Assembly: GCA_023266195.1 (NCBI GenBank)
Contig: JAHFRP010000001.1
Coordinates: forward strand, 372,001 to 436,000
Direction: 5' to 3'
DNA: 64,000 bases
Origin: Sulfuricella sp.
GTDB lineage: Bacteria > Pseudomonadota > Gammaproteobacteria > Burkholderiales > Sulfuricellaceae
Position numbers and translations under genes: made by a program
Notes under the pieces: model-generated
Told to the model about the DNA's origin: nothing
The model's input: only the letters and a program-made list of their open reading frames with translations
The model's database searches: none
Shown here: positions 1 through 9,044 of the stretch, piece after piece
How the letters are laid out: every line of letters begins with the position of its first letter
How positions within the stretch are numbered: the first letter of the stretch is position 1

Positions 1-574
1 CAACGGTTTCTACTACGTCAACGGCACGCCGACCGACTGCGTGCATCTGGCCGTCACCGGCATGCTGGGCGAACTGCCGGACATGGTGATTTCCGGCATC
101 AATCTCGGCGCCAACATGGGCGACGATACGGTTTATTCCGGTACGGTGGCGGCGGCGACCGAGGGCTTCCTGCTCGGCATCCCCTCCATCGCGGTCTCGC
201 TGGCGGGTAAGGCGGGCGGCAATTTTTCCACCGCCGCGCGGGTCGTCGCCGGGATCGTCCGGCATCATCAGGCCCGCCCTTTCGCCCAGCCGATGCTGCT
301 CAACGTCAATGTGCCCGACATGCCCTACGATCAATTGCAAGGACGGGAAATCACCCGCCTCGGCAAGCGCCACAAGGCCGAGCCGGTGGTGAAGACGGTC
401 AATCCGCGCGGCGAAACGGTGTACTGGGTGGGCGCGGCCGGGGCGGCGCAGGACGCCGGCGCCGGCACCGATTTCGGCGCCGTGGCGCGCGGCGTCGTTT
501 CGGTCACGCCGCTCCAGATCGATTTGACCCATTACGGCCAGATGGACGCGATCAAACAGTGGTTGCCGCAATGA
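1..574 (+). CDS. surE: 5'-nucleotidase SurE, 3' part (partial)
   Basis: SurE is a metal-dependent nucleoside 5'-monophosphate phosphatase of the stationary-phase survival locus. The reading frame is open from base 2, so the gene enters from the left edge; about 190 residues are present and the first ~60 (with the metal-binding N-terminal aspartates) lie outside. Visible family motifs are [11 protein letters not shown] near the left edge, [19 protein letters not shown] with its conserved Asn and Ser, and LNVNVPD further on. The stop overlaps the pcm start as ATGA, and surE-pcm-nlpD-rpoS is a classical proteobacterial order, which supports the assignment. Confidence 0.97.
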   Translation, partial: NGFYYVNGTPTDCVHLAVTGMLGELPDMVISGINLGANMGDDTVYSGTVAAATEGFLLGIPSIAVSLAGKAGGNFSTAARVVAGIVRHHQARPFAQPMLLNVNVPDMPYDQLQGREITRLGKRHKAEPVVKTVNPRGETVYWVGAAGAAQDAGAGTDFGAVARGVVSVTPLQIDLTHYGQMDAIKQWLPQ

Positions 575-1227
575 GCGCAAAACTCAGCGGCATCGGGATG
601 ACTTCCCAGCGCACCCGCGCGCGCCTGGTGGAGCGCTTGCGCAGCCAGGGCATCAAGGACGAGGTGGTGCTCGAAACCATGGGCGCGATTCCGCGCCATA
701 TTTTCGTCGACGAGGCTCTGGCGAGCCGGGCCTATGAAGACTGCTCCCTGCCGATCGGCTTCGGCCAGACCATTTCCAACCCCCATACCGTCGCCCGCAT
801 GAGCGAGCTGCTGCGCGGCGGCGGCAGCCTGGGGAAAGTGCTGGAAATCGGCACCGGCTGCGGCTACCAGACCGCCGTGCTGGCGCGCCTGGCGCGGGAA
901 GTGTACTCGGTCGAGCGCATCGCGCCGCTGCTGGCCAAGGCGCGCGGCCACCTGCGCGAATTGCGCGCGGCCAACGTCAAGGTCAAGCATGCCGACGGCT
1001 CGCTCGGGCTGAAGGAACTCGGCCCGTTCGACGGCATCATCATGACCGCGGCCGCCACCCACGTGCCGGAGGCGCTGCTGCCGCAGCTGGCGGTGGGCGG
1101 GCGGATGGTGTTTCCGATTGGAACCGGCGAGCAGCGGCTTTGTCTGATCGAACATACGGCGCAGGAATACCGGCAGACGACGCTCGAAGCGGTGAAATTC
1201 GTGCCGTTGCTGCCGGGGTTGGCGTGA
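571..1227 (+). CDS. pcm: Protein-L-isoaspartate O-methyltransferase
   Basis: This cytoplasmic SAM-dependent enzyme (218 aa) methylates abnormal L-isoaspartyl residues so that aged proteins can be repaired. The SAM-binding motif [16 protein letters not shown] sits near residue 90, preceded by the family motif [22 protein letters not shown] follows as the acidic SAM-ribose loop. The length matches the family (about 208-220 aa). I start at 571, where ATG overlaps the surE stop by four bases. An in-frame start 12 bases upstream would lie deeper inside surE and is less likely. The stop overlaps the GTG start of nlpD, so translation is probably coupled. Confidence 0.97.
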   Translation: MSAKLSGIGMTSQRTRARLVERLRSQGIKDEVVLETMGAIPRHIFVDEALASRAYEDCSLPIGFGQTISNPHTVARMSELLRGGGSLGKVLEIGTGCGYQTAVLARLAREVYSVERIAPLLAKARGHLRELRAANVKVKHADGSLGLKELGPFDGIIMTAAATHVPEALLPQLAVGGRMVFPIGTGEQRLCLIEHTAQEYRQTTLEAVKFVPLLPGLA

Positions 1228-2201
1228 GCGGGCGCGGGATTGTCGGGCTAGCGGCGCTCGCCGCCGCGCTGCTGGCGGCGGGATGCGCCTCGAACCAGGC
1301 GTCGGCCCCGGTGGTGGATCGCGCCCCGTCGGCGAAAAAAGCCGTGCCGCGCGCCGACAAGCCGGTGGCCAAGGAAGGGGACTGGCGCCCCCAGGCCTAC
1401 ACGGTGAAAAAGGGCGATACCTTGTACGGCATCGCGCTGGAGCATGGCTACGACTACAAGGACATCGCCGAGTGGAACGACCTCGGCGCGCCCTACACCA
1501 TCCGCGTCGGCCAGGAACTGAAGCTGGCGCCGGTCGGCCAGGTCGTGGCGACTCCGTTGAAAGTCGCGCCCGCGGTCGAAGTCCGGCCGGTCGGCGAGGA
1601 TCCGCTGCTGAAGACCGAGCCCAAGGCGGTCAAGCGGCCTTATGGAACCTCCGAACCGCTGCGAGCCAAAGGCGGGGCTGAACTGTCCGGCGGCGACCAG
1701 GCGGGGAAAACGCTTCCGGCCAAAACCGAAACGGCGCCGGTCAAGCCGGCTGTTGCGGAAGTAAAGGCGCCGCAGCCGGCCGAGGGCGAGAAGAAAGATG
1801 CCGCCCAGGCCGAGGACGACGAGCGGATGGATTGGGGCTGGCCCTCGGCAGGCAAGGTGATCGCCGGGTTCAACGAAGCGTCCAGCGCCAAGGGCGTGGA
1901 TATCGGCGGCAAAAGCGGCCAGCCCGTGCTGGCGGCGGCGCCGGGCAAGGTGGTGTATAGCGGCAGCAGCCTGCGCGGCTACGGCAAGCTGGTCATCGTC
2001 AAGCACAACAAGACCTATTTGAGCGCCTATGCGCACAACCGCCAAATTCTCGTCGCGGAGGGCCAGAGCGTCGCGAAGGGCCAGAAGATCGCCGAGATGG
2101 GCGATTCCGACGCCGACCAGGTCAAGCTGCACTTCGAGATTCGGCGGCTGGGCAAGCCGGTGGATCCGATGAAATATTTGCCGGGTGATAAAAATCCATG
2201 A
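1224..2201 (+). CDS. nlpD: NlpD-like lipoprotein, LysM plus degenerate LytM/M23 domain
   Basis: Family role: an outer-membrane or periplasmic activator of N-acetylmuramyl-L-alanine amidases during cell separation. The GTG start at 1224 overlaps the pcm stop and gives a 325-aa protein with a lipoprotein signal ending in the lipobox LAAGC at residues 17-21. A LysM domain follows at about residues 55-100 ([13 protein letters not shown]...GQELKLAP). A charged linker leads to a C-terminal M23 domain at about residues 215-320. In that domain KGVDIGG replaces the active H-x-x-x-D type motif and VKLHFE replaces HLHFE, so two zinc ligands are missing. This fits the non-catalytic LytM class of NlpD and EnvC. 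Starts further upstream would run into pcm and put residues before the signal peptide. Confidence 0.93.
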   Translation: MSGRGIVGLAALAAALLAAGCASNQASAPVVDRAPSAKKAVPRADKPVAKEGDWRPQAYTVKKGDTLYGIALEHGYDYKDIAEWNDLGAPYTIRVGQELKLAPVGQVVATPLKVAPAVEVRPVGEDPLLKTEPKAVKRPYGTSEPLRAKGGAELSGGDQAGKTLPAKTETAPVKPAVAEVKAPQPAEGEKKDAAQAEDDERMDWGWPSAGKVIAGFNEASSAKGVDIGGKSGQPVLAAAPGKVVYSGSSLRGYGKLVIVKHNKTYLSAYAHNRQILVAEGQSVAKGQKIAEMGDSDADQVKLHFEIRRLGKPVDPMKYLPGDKNP

Positions 2202-3139
2202 ACCGTGACATCGACAGTGAAGACACCGAATTGCCCGGCGAAGGAGACCTCTCGCTTGGGGAGGAACGAGCCGATGCGCCGCAGGAGCCGGACGAGGATT
2301 TCATCGACGAGAGCCACGACCCCACGCTGATCTACCTCAACGAAATTGGCCACAACGCCCTGCTGAGCGCCGACGAGGAGCATCGGCTCGCGGCTTTGGC
2401 CCGGCAGGGGGATTTCGCCGCGCGCCAGCGCATGATCGAATGCAATTTGCGGCTGGTGGTGAATATCGCCAAACACTACACCAATCGCGGCATGGCGCTG
2501 CTCGACCTGATCGAGGAAGGCAACCTGGGCTTGATGCACGCGCTGGAAAAATTCGACCCGGAGCGCGGTTTTCGTTTTTCCACCTACGCAACCTGGTGGA
2601 TACGGCAGAACGTCGAGCGCGCCATCATGAACCAGTCGCGCACCATTCGCATCCCGGTGCATGTGATCCGGGAAATGAACCTCTGCCTGCAGGCGTTTCG
2701 CCACATCGAGTCGCACGGCGGCAGCGAGCCGAGCGCCGAGGAAGTGGCCCACCTGCTGGATAAATCGGTCGAAGACGTGCGTTATGCACTGAATCTGAAC
2801 GAGCGCATCGCTTCCCTGGATACGCCGCTGGATATCGACCCGACGCTCACCTTGAGCGACGCGATTGCCGACGATACCAATCTGCCGCCCGACGAATTGC
2901 TCCAGCTGACCGAGATCGAGGAGCATGTGCGGCATTGGCTGGACGAGCTGGGCGACAAGCAGCGCAGCGTGATCGCGCGCCGCTTCGGGCTGAACGGTTT
3001 CGAAATCCACACCCTGGAAGAGGTGGCCGAGACACTCGATCTCACCCGCGAGCGGGTGCGCCAGATACAGGTGGAAGCCTTGAAGCTGTTGCGACGCATA
3101 TTGCGGCGTAGGGGCATCACGCGCGACGACACCTTGTAG
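2198..3139 (+). CDS. rpoS: RNA polymerase sigma factor RpoS (sigma-38)
   Basis: This is the general stress and stationary-phase sigma factor (313 aa). Region 1.2 begins at PTLIYLNEIG, region 2 carries NLRLVVNIAKHY and DLIEEGNLGLMHALEKFD with FSTYATWWIRQ, and region 4 ends in the helix-turn-helix TLEEVAETLDLTRERVRQ. The acidic N-terminal extension of about 45 residues is typical of RpoS and much shorter than in RpoD. The ATG overlaps the nlpD stop (ATGA). In relatives the main rpoS promoter lies inside nlpD; none was identified here. Position after nlpD separates RpoS from RpoH and RpoD with high certainty. Confidence 0.97.
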   Translation: MNRDIDSEDTELPGEGDLSLGEERADAPQEPDEDFIDESHDPTLIYLNEIGHNALLSADEEHRLAALARQGDFAARQRMIECNLRLVVNIAKHYTNRGMALLDLIEEGNLGLMHALEKFDPERGFRFSTYATWWIRQNVERAIMNQSRTIRIPVHVIREMNLCLQAFRHIESHGGSEPSAEEVAHLLDKSVEDVRYALNLNERIASLDTPLDIDPTLTLSDAIADDTNLPPDELLQLTEIEEHVRHWLDELGDKQRSVIARRFGLNGFEIHTLEEVAETLDLTRERVRQIQVEALKLLRRILRRRGITRDDTL

Positions 3140-3205
3140 GGATTGCCGGGCGAACACAACTGTTCGCTTCGGCGAGACCGGCAACTAAACCTATAAAAAG
3201 CATTT

Positions 3206-3325
3206 GGCCACAGAGGGCGCAGAGTTCACAGAGAAAAATCAATCGGCGGTGGAGATGGCCGCCCTCACCCGCCGGGTTGAGGGGAAACTCTCGGAAACCC
3301 GCCTGGTCTCTGTGATCTGTGTGCC
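3206..3325 (+). repeat. Dispersed inverted-repeat element after rpoS
   Basis: The left part reads GGCCACAGAGGGCGCAGAG then TTCACAGAG. The right part reads GGTCTCTGTGATCTGTGTGCC, roughly its reverse complement. This CACAGAG/CTCTGTG arrangement is a type of dispersed intergenic repeat in proteobacterial genomes. A shorter perfect hairpin (GCGAACA, 4-base loop, TGTTCGC) lies at 3150-3167 just after rpoS but has no T tract, so it is a poor terminator candidate. Confidence 0.55.
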
Positions 3326-3376
3326 TTGATCCGAGATTTTCAGGGTAAATAAAAAATCGAATCGGAGGGCGGAAGC

Positions 3377-4543
3377 ATGGTTTCCCCGAAGTTATGGATG
3401 CAGGGCATGGTCGGGCGCGTGCTCACCGACCTGTCGTGCAGCGAGGCGAGCTGCCTGTTGCTGCCCGCCGGGCATCCTCCGTTGCTGGCGCGCAAGCGCG
3501 CGGTCATGATCATTTCGCGGGTTCGCATGGTGGCGGCCCTGTTCGCCGTGCTCACCCCGCTCTGGATCATCATCGACGTGCTGGCTTTCGACTGGCCGGT
3601 ATGGCCGTTGCTGGGTGCGGGGCGGGCCATCACCAGCCTGGCGTTCGGCGTGCTGGCGATATCCTATCGCGAATCGTCGCGGATGGCCGATGCCTACCGC
3701 GCCCTGGCCCTGATGTTCAGCATCCCGACGCTGTTCTTCATCTATTCCCATCCGTTGCTGTCCCATTTCCAGATGCACGGCGCGGCCTCGGCCATCGCGG
3801 CGGGCTATGCCTTTCTGCCGTTCGTGATGGTAGCGGGTCTGAGCGTGTTCCCTCTGACCATCGCCGAAGGCATGGCCTTTGCCCTGCCGGTACTGCTGGC
3901 CGAAGCGCTGGTCGCCCTGTTGCAGCTCGATCTGCTGAGCTGGAGCTCTCACCTGGGGGCATTCTGGCTGCTGGTGCTGATTACGGCGGTGGCGTCGATG
4001 TCGGGCATGAGCCAGCTCGGCTTCATGATGGCGCTGATCCGGCAGGCAAGCCACGACACCCTTACCGGCGCGTTCACCCGTGCCAGCGGCGAGGAATTGC
4101 TCGATATCCAGTTCCACATCGCCGACCGCAACAAAGGGCCTCTGGCCGTGGTGTTCATCGACCTGGACAACTTCAAGCGCATCAACGACCAGTTCGGCCA
4201 CGACGCGGGCGACCGCAGCCTGAAAATCGCCGCCGCCGCCGTCAACGGCAGCCTGCGCGGCGGCGACATGCTGTTGCGCTGGGGCGGCGAGGAATTCGTC
4301 ATCGTCCTGCCCGGTTACGATAGCCATGCCGCGGCCAACCTGATTGAGCGCCTGCGTGTACTGGGTCTCGGGCTGCGTCCCGACGGCACGCCGCTGACCG
4401 CCAGTTGGGGCGTGGCGGAACGGGTCCGCGATTCCGCCATGGGCTGGCGCCAGCTGGTCGAGATCGCCGATCAGCGCATGTACCAGGCCAAGCTGGCCGG
4501 TAAGGATCGATGCGTCGGCTGCGCCGGACAAGGGATTGCGTAG
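3377..4543 (+). CDS. Membrane-bound diguanylate cyclase (GGDEF)
   Basis: This enzyme should make c-di-GMP from two GTP. The protein is 388 aa: an N-terminal cytoplasmic segment, a membrane region at about residues 50-215 with around six hydrophobic helices, and a GGDEF domain from about residue 225 starting at DTLTGAF. The active-site loop is GGEEF (near residue 302), an accepted active variant. RGGD lies five residues before it and fits the RxxD inhibitory I-site, so product feedback is likely. The membrane part resembles MASE-type sensors, but I cannot name the subfamily. It stands alone between rpoS and the two large c-di-GMP proteins, in the same direction. Confidence 0.9.
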   Translation: MVSPKLWMQGMVGRVLTDLSCSEASCLLLPAGHPPLLARKRAVMIISRVRMVAALFAVLTPLWIIIDVLAFDWPVWPLLGAGRAITSLAFGVLAISYRESSRMADAYRALALMFSIPTLFFIYSHPLLSHFQMHGAASAIAAGYAFLPFVMVAGLSVFPLTIAEGMAFALPVLLAEALVALLQLDLLSWSSHLGAFWLLVLITAVASMSGMSQLGFMMALIRQASHDTLTGAFTRASGEELLDIQFHIADRNKGPLAVVFIDLDNFKRINDQFGHDAGDRSLKIAAAAVNGSLRGGDMLLRWGGEEFVIVLPGYDSHAAANLIERLRVLGLGLRPDGTPLTASWGVAERVRDSAMGWRQLVEIADQRMYQAKLAGKDRCVGCAGQGIA

Positions 4544-4702
4544 GAGGCGGCCCCGATTCGGGGAAGCCGGTCGCACTTGTCCTCGGGCCAGGCGGCCGGG
4601 CTGCAATCGCCGGACTTGCTTTGTCTTGTGCGAAGTCCGGCGCTTCCCCATAATCGCAATCAGGAGCGGGCATTCCCCGCGATGAAGGCGAAGCAAGGTC
4701 TT

Positions 4703-7700
4703 ATGGCAAACAATTTCAAGCCGCAGGCCGCCGAATCGGCCGGGGTCTCCTTGGGCGACGAACAGCCCCAGCACCCGGCGAGCCTGAACCGTCCGCGGGA
4801 TTTTTATCTCCGGATGTTACATCATCTGCCCGTCCTGGTCTGGCGCTCCGGCGTGGATGGACGGTGCGACTATTTCAACCGGGCCTGGCTCGATTTCACC
4901 GGCAGGACGCAGGAACAGGAATCGGGCGATGGCTGGGCCGAGGGCGTGCACCCGGACGATCGCGACCGCTGCCTCAAGATTTATCGCGAGGCATTCGGCA
5001 AGCGCGAACCGTTCGAGATGGAGTACCGCCTGCGCCGCCGGGACGGCGCCTATTGCTGGCTCGCGGACAACGGCGCGCCGTATGCGGATAAGGACGGCAA
5101 TTTTGCCGGCTATCTCGGCGCTTGCCACGACATCACCCAACGCAAGGAGTCCGAAGAGGGAGTGCGGATTCTTTCCCTGGCGATGGAGGAAATCGCCAGC
5201 TCGGTGCTGATTACCGACCGGCAGGGCACGATCGAGTATGTTAATTCCGCCTTCACCAGAACCACCGGCTATTCCGCCGCGGAAGCGGTGGGGCGCAACC
5301 CGAGCCTGCTCAAGTCCGGCCACACGCCGCCGGAGCAGTACCGGCAGATGTGGGAAACGCTGTTGGCCGGCCGGGAATGGCGCGGCGAAATACTCAATCG
5401 CAAGAAGGACGGCCCGCTGTTCTGGGAATCGGCGGTCATTTCGGCGGTCAAGGGCGCCGGCGGGGACATCGCGCACTTTGTCGCCGTGCTGGAGGATATC
5501 ACCGCGCGCAAGCACACCGAGATGCAGATGCATCTGCTTTCCAGCACCATCGAGCAGGCCGGCGACAGCGTCATGATCGCCGACAGCCAAAGCATCATCG
5601 AATACGTCAATCCGGCTTTCGTGGCACTGAGCGGCTATAGCGAGGAAGAAGCGATCGGCAGGAAATCCGGCCTGCTCAGTTCCGGCCTGATGAGCGCAGG
5701 GTTCTACAAGGAAATGTGGGGAAAATTGCTGGCCGGCGAGGTGTTTCGCGGCGAGTTGATTAACCGCAAGAAAAACGGCGAACTGTATTACGAAGACAAG
5801 ACCATCACGCCGATCCGCAATGCGCGGGGCGAGGTCGGCTATTATGTCTCCACCGGACGAGACGTGTCCGAGCGCAAGAATTACGTCACTCAGCTCGAGC
5901 GCCAGGCCAATTACGACACCTTGACCGAACTGCCCAACCGCAACCTGCTGCAGGATCGCCTCGGCCAGGCGCTGACTTATGCGCGGCGCCATTCGAGCGG
6001 GCTGGCGGCGATGTTCATCGACCTGGATTATTTCAAGAACATCAACGACAGCCTGGGGCACGATGTCGGCGATTTGCTGCTCAAGCAGGTCGCCGTCCGC
6101 CTGAGCGGCTGCGTGCGCGAGGGCGATACCGTGGCGCGCCAGGGCGGCGACGAATTCGTGGCGATTTTGTCTGATATCGCGGCGGAAGAGGACGTCACCA
6201 CCGTGACGCGGAAGATCATCAAGACGTTTGCCGATCCCTTCGCCATCGGCGGCCACGAGCTCTACATCACGTGCAGCATCGGCATCGCGCTCTACCCCAA
6301 GGATGGCGAGGATACCTCGACGCTGCTGAAGAACGCCGATTCCGCCCTGTATCGGGCCAAGGAACAGGGGCGCAACAATTCCCAGTTTTATACCGCGGAG
6401 ATGAACGTCAAGGCACTGGAGCGGCTGGTGCTGGAAAACAACCTGCGCCACGCGATCGAGCGCGGCGAGTTCATGGTTTACTACCAGCCGCAGGTCGATC
6501 TGCGCACCGGCCAGATCAACGGGATGGAGGCGCTGGTGCGCTGGAGGCATCCCGAGCTGGGGATGGTGCCGCCGGCCAAGTTCATCCCGGTGGCGGAAGA
6601 ATCCGGCCTGATCCTGCCGCTGGGCGAATGGGTGCTGCGCACCGCCTGCGCGCAGAACAAGGCATGGCAGGACGCCGGCTTGCGTCCGGTGTGCGTTGCG
6701 GTCAACCTTTCCGCGCGGCAGTTCAGGCACCAGGATCTGGTGGCGCTGGTGGCTGGCATCCTTCAGGAAACCGGCCTCGACCCCGCCCTGCTCGAACTGG
6801 AATTGACCGAGAGCCTGCTGATGCAGAACGTCGAGGCGACCATCGAAACCCTGACCCGGTTCAAGGCGATGGGGGTGAAATCCTCGATCGACGACTTCGG
6901 CACCGGCTATTCCAGCCTGAGCTATCTCAAGCGCTTCCCGATCGACACGCTGAAAATCGACCAGTCGTTCGTGCGTAATATCACCACCGATCCGGACGAT
7001 GCCGCCATCGCCAAGACCATTATCTCGATGGCGCACGAAATGCGGCTGCGGGTGATCGCCGAGGGGGTGGAAACCGAGGAGCAGCGCTCCTTTTTGCGCT
7101 TGCGCCACTGCGACGAGATGCAGGGGTTCTTCTTCAGCAAGCCGGTGCCGGCCGAGGAGTTTGAAATCCTGCTGCGGGAGCGGCGCAGCCTGGAAATGGA
7201 GGACGAGGTCGCCGCCCTCGGCCAGCGCACGCTGCTGTTGCTCGACGACGAGGAAAACATCCTGACGGCGCTGACCCGGCTGCTGCGCCGCGACGGCTAC
7301 CGCATCCTCAAGGCGACCTCCGCCTCGGCCGCGTTCGACCTCTTGGCGGAGAACCCGGTCGGGGTGATCGTCTCCGACCAGCGCATGCCGGAAATGAACG
7401 GCATCGAATTCCTGCGCCGGGTCAAGCGGATCTATCCCGATACCGTGCGCATGGTGCTGTCCGGCTATACCGAGCTGGCCAGCGTGACCGATGCGATCAA
7501 CGAAGGGGCGGTGTACAAGTTCCTCACCAAGCCGTGGGACGACGACTTGCTGCGCGCCAATATCAAGGAAGCGTTCCAGCGCTATGAACTTTTCCTGGAC
7601 AACCGCCGCCTGACCGACGAAATGACCGCGGTCAACGAGGAACTGAGCCAGGCCAAGCAGGCGCTGGAAAAGCACGTGGAGCAGCAGACTGGCGAAGCGC

Positions 7701-8047
7701 AGCGCAATGTGAGCGTGCTGCAGGTGTCGCAGGAAATATTCGAGTACATGCCGGTCGGCCTGGTCGGTGTGGGCGAGGATGGCCTGATCGCGCTGGCCAA
7801 CCACAGGGCCAACGAACTGCTTGGCGGGAATGATCTGCCCCTGGTCGGCTGCACCGCGGCCGAGCGCCTGCGCGGGGTCATGATGGATGCCCTGGAGCGT
7901 TGCGGCGAACGCCGTGCCTGCCGGCTTGAGAATGGGCGCAGTGTGGTATTCTGGAGTTATCCGATGGGCGCGTCGTCGAGCTCGCAAGGGCGGGTGCTGG
8001 TGCTGGTGCCCGACGTCGGCGGTGAAACGGATCAGGAGGGGAGGTGA
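4703..8047 (+). CDS. Soluble PAS-PAS-PAS-GGDEF-EAL-REC-PAS c-di-GMP protein
   Basis: This is a bifunctional c-di-GMP enzyme of about 1114 aa with no obvious membrane segment. Order: three PAS domains (about 30-400), GGDEF (405-570) with intact GGDEF and the I-site REGD five residues upstream, EAL (575-830) with MEALVRW, ELTES, DDFGTGYSS and AEGVETEEQ intact, a REC domain (840-955) with SDQRMPEMNG and LSGYTE...KPWDD, a coiled coil, and a fourth PAS. By family knowledge both catalytic domains could be active; which dominates is unknown. A receiver placed after EAL and followed by another PAS is uncommon. The start at 4703 is chosen for AAGG a few bases upstream; ATG 4682 is an alternative. It is a paralogue of the gene at 9045. 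Confidence 0.9.
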   Translation: MANNFKPQAAESAGVSLGDEQPQHPASLNRPRDFYLRMLHHLPVLVWRSGVDGRCDYFNRAWLDFTGRTQEQESGDGWAEGVHPDDRDRCLKIYREAFGKREPFEMEYRLRRRDGAYCWLADNGAPYADKDGNFAGYLGACHDITQRKESEEGVRILSLAMEEIASSVLITDRQGTIEYVNSAFTRTTGYSAAEAVGRNPSLLKSGHTPPEQYRQMWETLLAGREWRGEILNRKKDGPLFWESAVISAVKGAGGDIAHFVAVLEDITARKHTEMQMHLLSSTIEQAGDSVMIADSQSIIEYVNPAFVALSGYSEEEAIGRKSGLLSSGLMSAGFYKEMWGKLLAGEVFRGELINRKKNGELYYEDKTITPIRNARGEVGYYVSTGRDVSERKNYVTQLERQANYDTLTELPNRNLLQDRLGQALTYARRHSSGLAAMFIDLDYFKNINDSLGHDVGDLLLKQVAVRLSGCVREGDTVARQGGDEFVAILSDIAAEEDVTTVTRKIIKTFADPFAIGGHELYITCSIGIALYPKDGEDTSTLLKNADSALYRAKEQGRNNSQFYTAEMNVKALERLVLENNLRHAIERGEFMVYYQPQVDLRTGQINGMEALVRWRHPELGMVPPAKFIPVAEESGLILPLGEWVLRTACAQNKAWQDAGLRPVCVAVNLSARQFRHQDLVALVAGILQETGLDPALLELELTESLLMQNVEATIETLTRFKAMGVKSSIDDFGTGYSSLSYLKRFPIDTLKIDQSFVRNITTDPDDAAIAKTIISMAHEMRLRVIAEGVETEEQRSFLRLRHCDEMQGFFFSKPVPAEEFEILLRERRSLEMEDEVAALGQRTLLLLDDEENILTALTRLLRRDGYRILKATSASAAFDLLAENPVGVIVSDQRMPEMNGIEFLRRVKRIYPDTVRMVLSGYTELASVTDAINEGAVYKFLTKPWDDDLLRANIKEAFQRYELFLDNRRLTDEMTAVNEELSQAKQALEKHVEQQTGEAQRNVSVLQVSQEIFEYMPVGLVGVGEDGLIALANHRANELLGGNDLPLVGCTAAERLRGVMMDALERCGERRACRLENGRSVVFWSYPMGASSSSQGRVLVLVPDVGGETDQEGR

Positions 8048-8111
8048 CGGCAATTGTGCGGGAGGCGATGCAAATTCGGTGTAAAGCCGTTTCGGGAGCC
8101 GAGTTGATTTA

Positions 8112-8744
8112 ATGAAGCCATACCAGACCGTTTATATCGTGGACGACGATGCCGACATGCGAGGTTCGCTTTGCCGGATGGTGAGATTGGCTGGGTTGAG
8201 AGCCGAAAGTTTTGCCAGCGCCATCGAATTTCTCGGTGCCTATCGTTCCGACCACGCCGGTTGCCTGTTGCTGGATGTGCGCATGCCATGCATGAGTGGA
8301 CTCGAGTTACAGGAGCATCTCCGGCGGGCGCATATCGATATTCCCATTATTTTCCTCACCGGCTATGGCAGCGTAACGGCGGCCGTCGATGCGATGAAGC
8401 TGGGTGCGCTGGATTTTCTCGAAAAACCGTTCGATAACGAGGTATTGCTCGATCGCTTGAAAAAAGCCCTCCAGGTGGATGCTGCGGCACGCCGGAAGCG
8501 CTGGCACCACGCCCAAACCGGCCACCGCCTGGCCCGGCTCACCGCGCGCGAGCGCGAAGTGATGGAGATGCTGGCCAGTGGCCGGAACAATAACGCGATT
8601 GCCAACCTGCTCGGCGTAAGCGTGCGGACGGTGGAAACGCATCGGTCCAACATTATGGACAAGATGCAGGCAGATTCCCTGCCCGACCTGGTACGGATGG
8701 TGCTGGGCTTCAAGGCGCATACCGAGGATGGCTCGGTAACTTAA
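8112..8744 (+). CDS. FixJ/NarL-type two-component response regulator
   Basis: A 210-aa transcription regulator. The N-terminal REC domain (1-120) has the acidic pair VDDDAD, the phosphoacceptor in LLLDVRMPCMSG, the conserved Thr in FLTGYG, and Lys in EKPFD. The C-terminal LuxR-type helix-turn-helix (about 140-200) reads LTAREREVMEMLASG...NNAIANLLGVSVRTVETHRSNIM. The overall plan matches FixJ/TtrR/TodT-like regulators. No kinase is immediately adjacent, so the partner is unknown. It sits between the two paralogous GGDEF-EAL-REC proteins in the same direction and may control them or respond to the same PAS-sensed signal (inference). Confidence 0.92.
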   Translation: MKPYQTVYIVDDDADMRGSLCRMVRLAGLRAESFASAIEFLGAYRSDHAGCLLLDVRMPCMSGLELQEHLRRAHIDIPIIFLTGYGSVTAAVDAMKLGALDFLEKPFDNEVLLDRLKKALQVDAAARRKRWHHAQTGHRLARLTAREREVMEMLASGRNNNAIANLLGVSVRTVETHRSNIMDKMQADSLPDLVRMVLGFKAHTEDGSVT

Positions 8745-9044
8745 CCCGGGGCGGCCCCAAAATTTCCGACACGGCGGTCATATGGCGCGAAGTTAAAATT
8801 TAGCGCCATTATGCTCTCTTGGGGCATGATTTTCTTAGTAGCAGAAATTTGCTCGTCGCGATGAATCGGCATTCAAATCCCATTACCCCGCCTCTCGAAG
8901 GGGGGGGGCGATTATCCTGCGCTCTCCCGATAATAAGGTTCGGTTATCCCTTTATCCGTATTTGTACGGATGCCGGAATTTGCCCGTGTGGTTATGATGT
9001 CCAATCGGTATTTGCCGCACCCGCGATCTGAACAGGAAACAGGC
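8745..9044 (+). other. Intergenic region with no supported gene
   Basis: This 300-base stretch separates the FixJ-type regulator from the second PAS-GGDEF-EAL-REC gene. It contains a short GGGG-CGG-CCCC hairpin right after the regulator, an AT-richer part with likely promoter space, and a run of G near 8904. Short open frames here show no family features. The upstream region of the next gene should contain its promoter, but I cannot assign clear boxes. Confidence 0.5.

Noticed and set aside
4817-8053. Very long open frame on the minus strand opposite the PAS-GGDEF-EAL-REC gene
   Set aside because: It is a shadow caused by high GC and codon bias; it has no family motifs, while the plus strand encodes intact domains. 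Similar minus frames opposite the paralogue at 9045, clpB and dxs were rejected for the same reason.
8819-9031. 70-codon open frame before the second PAS-GGDEF-EAL-REC gene
   Set aside because: No ribosome site or family features; it contains a G run and repeat-like sequence.
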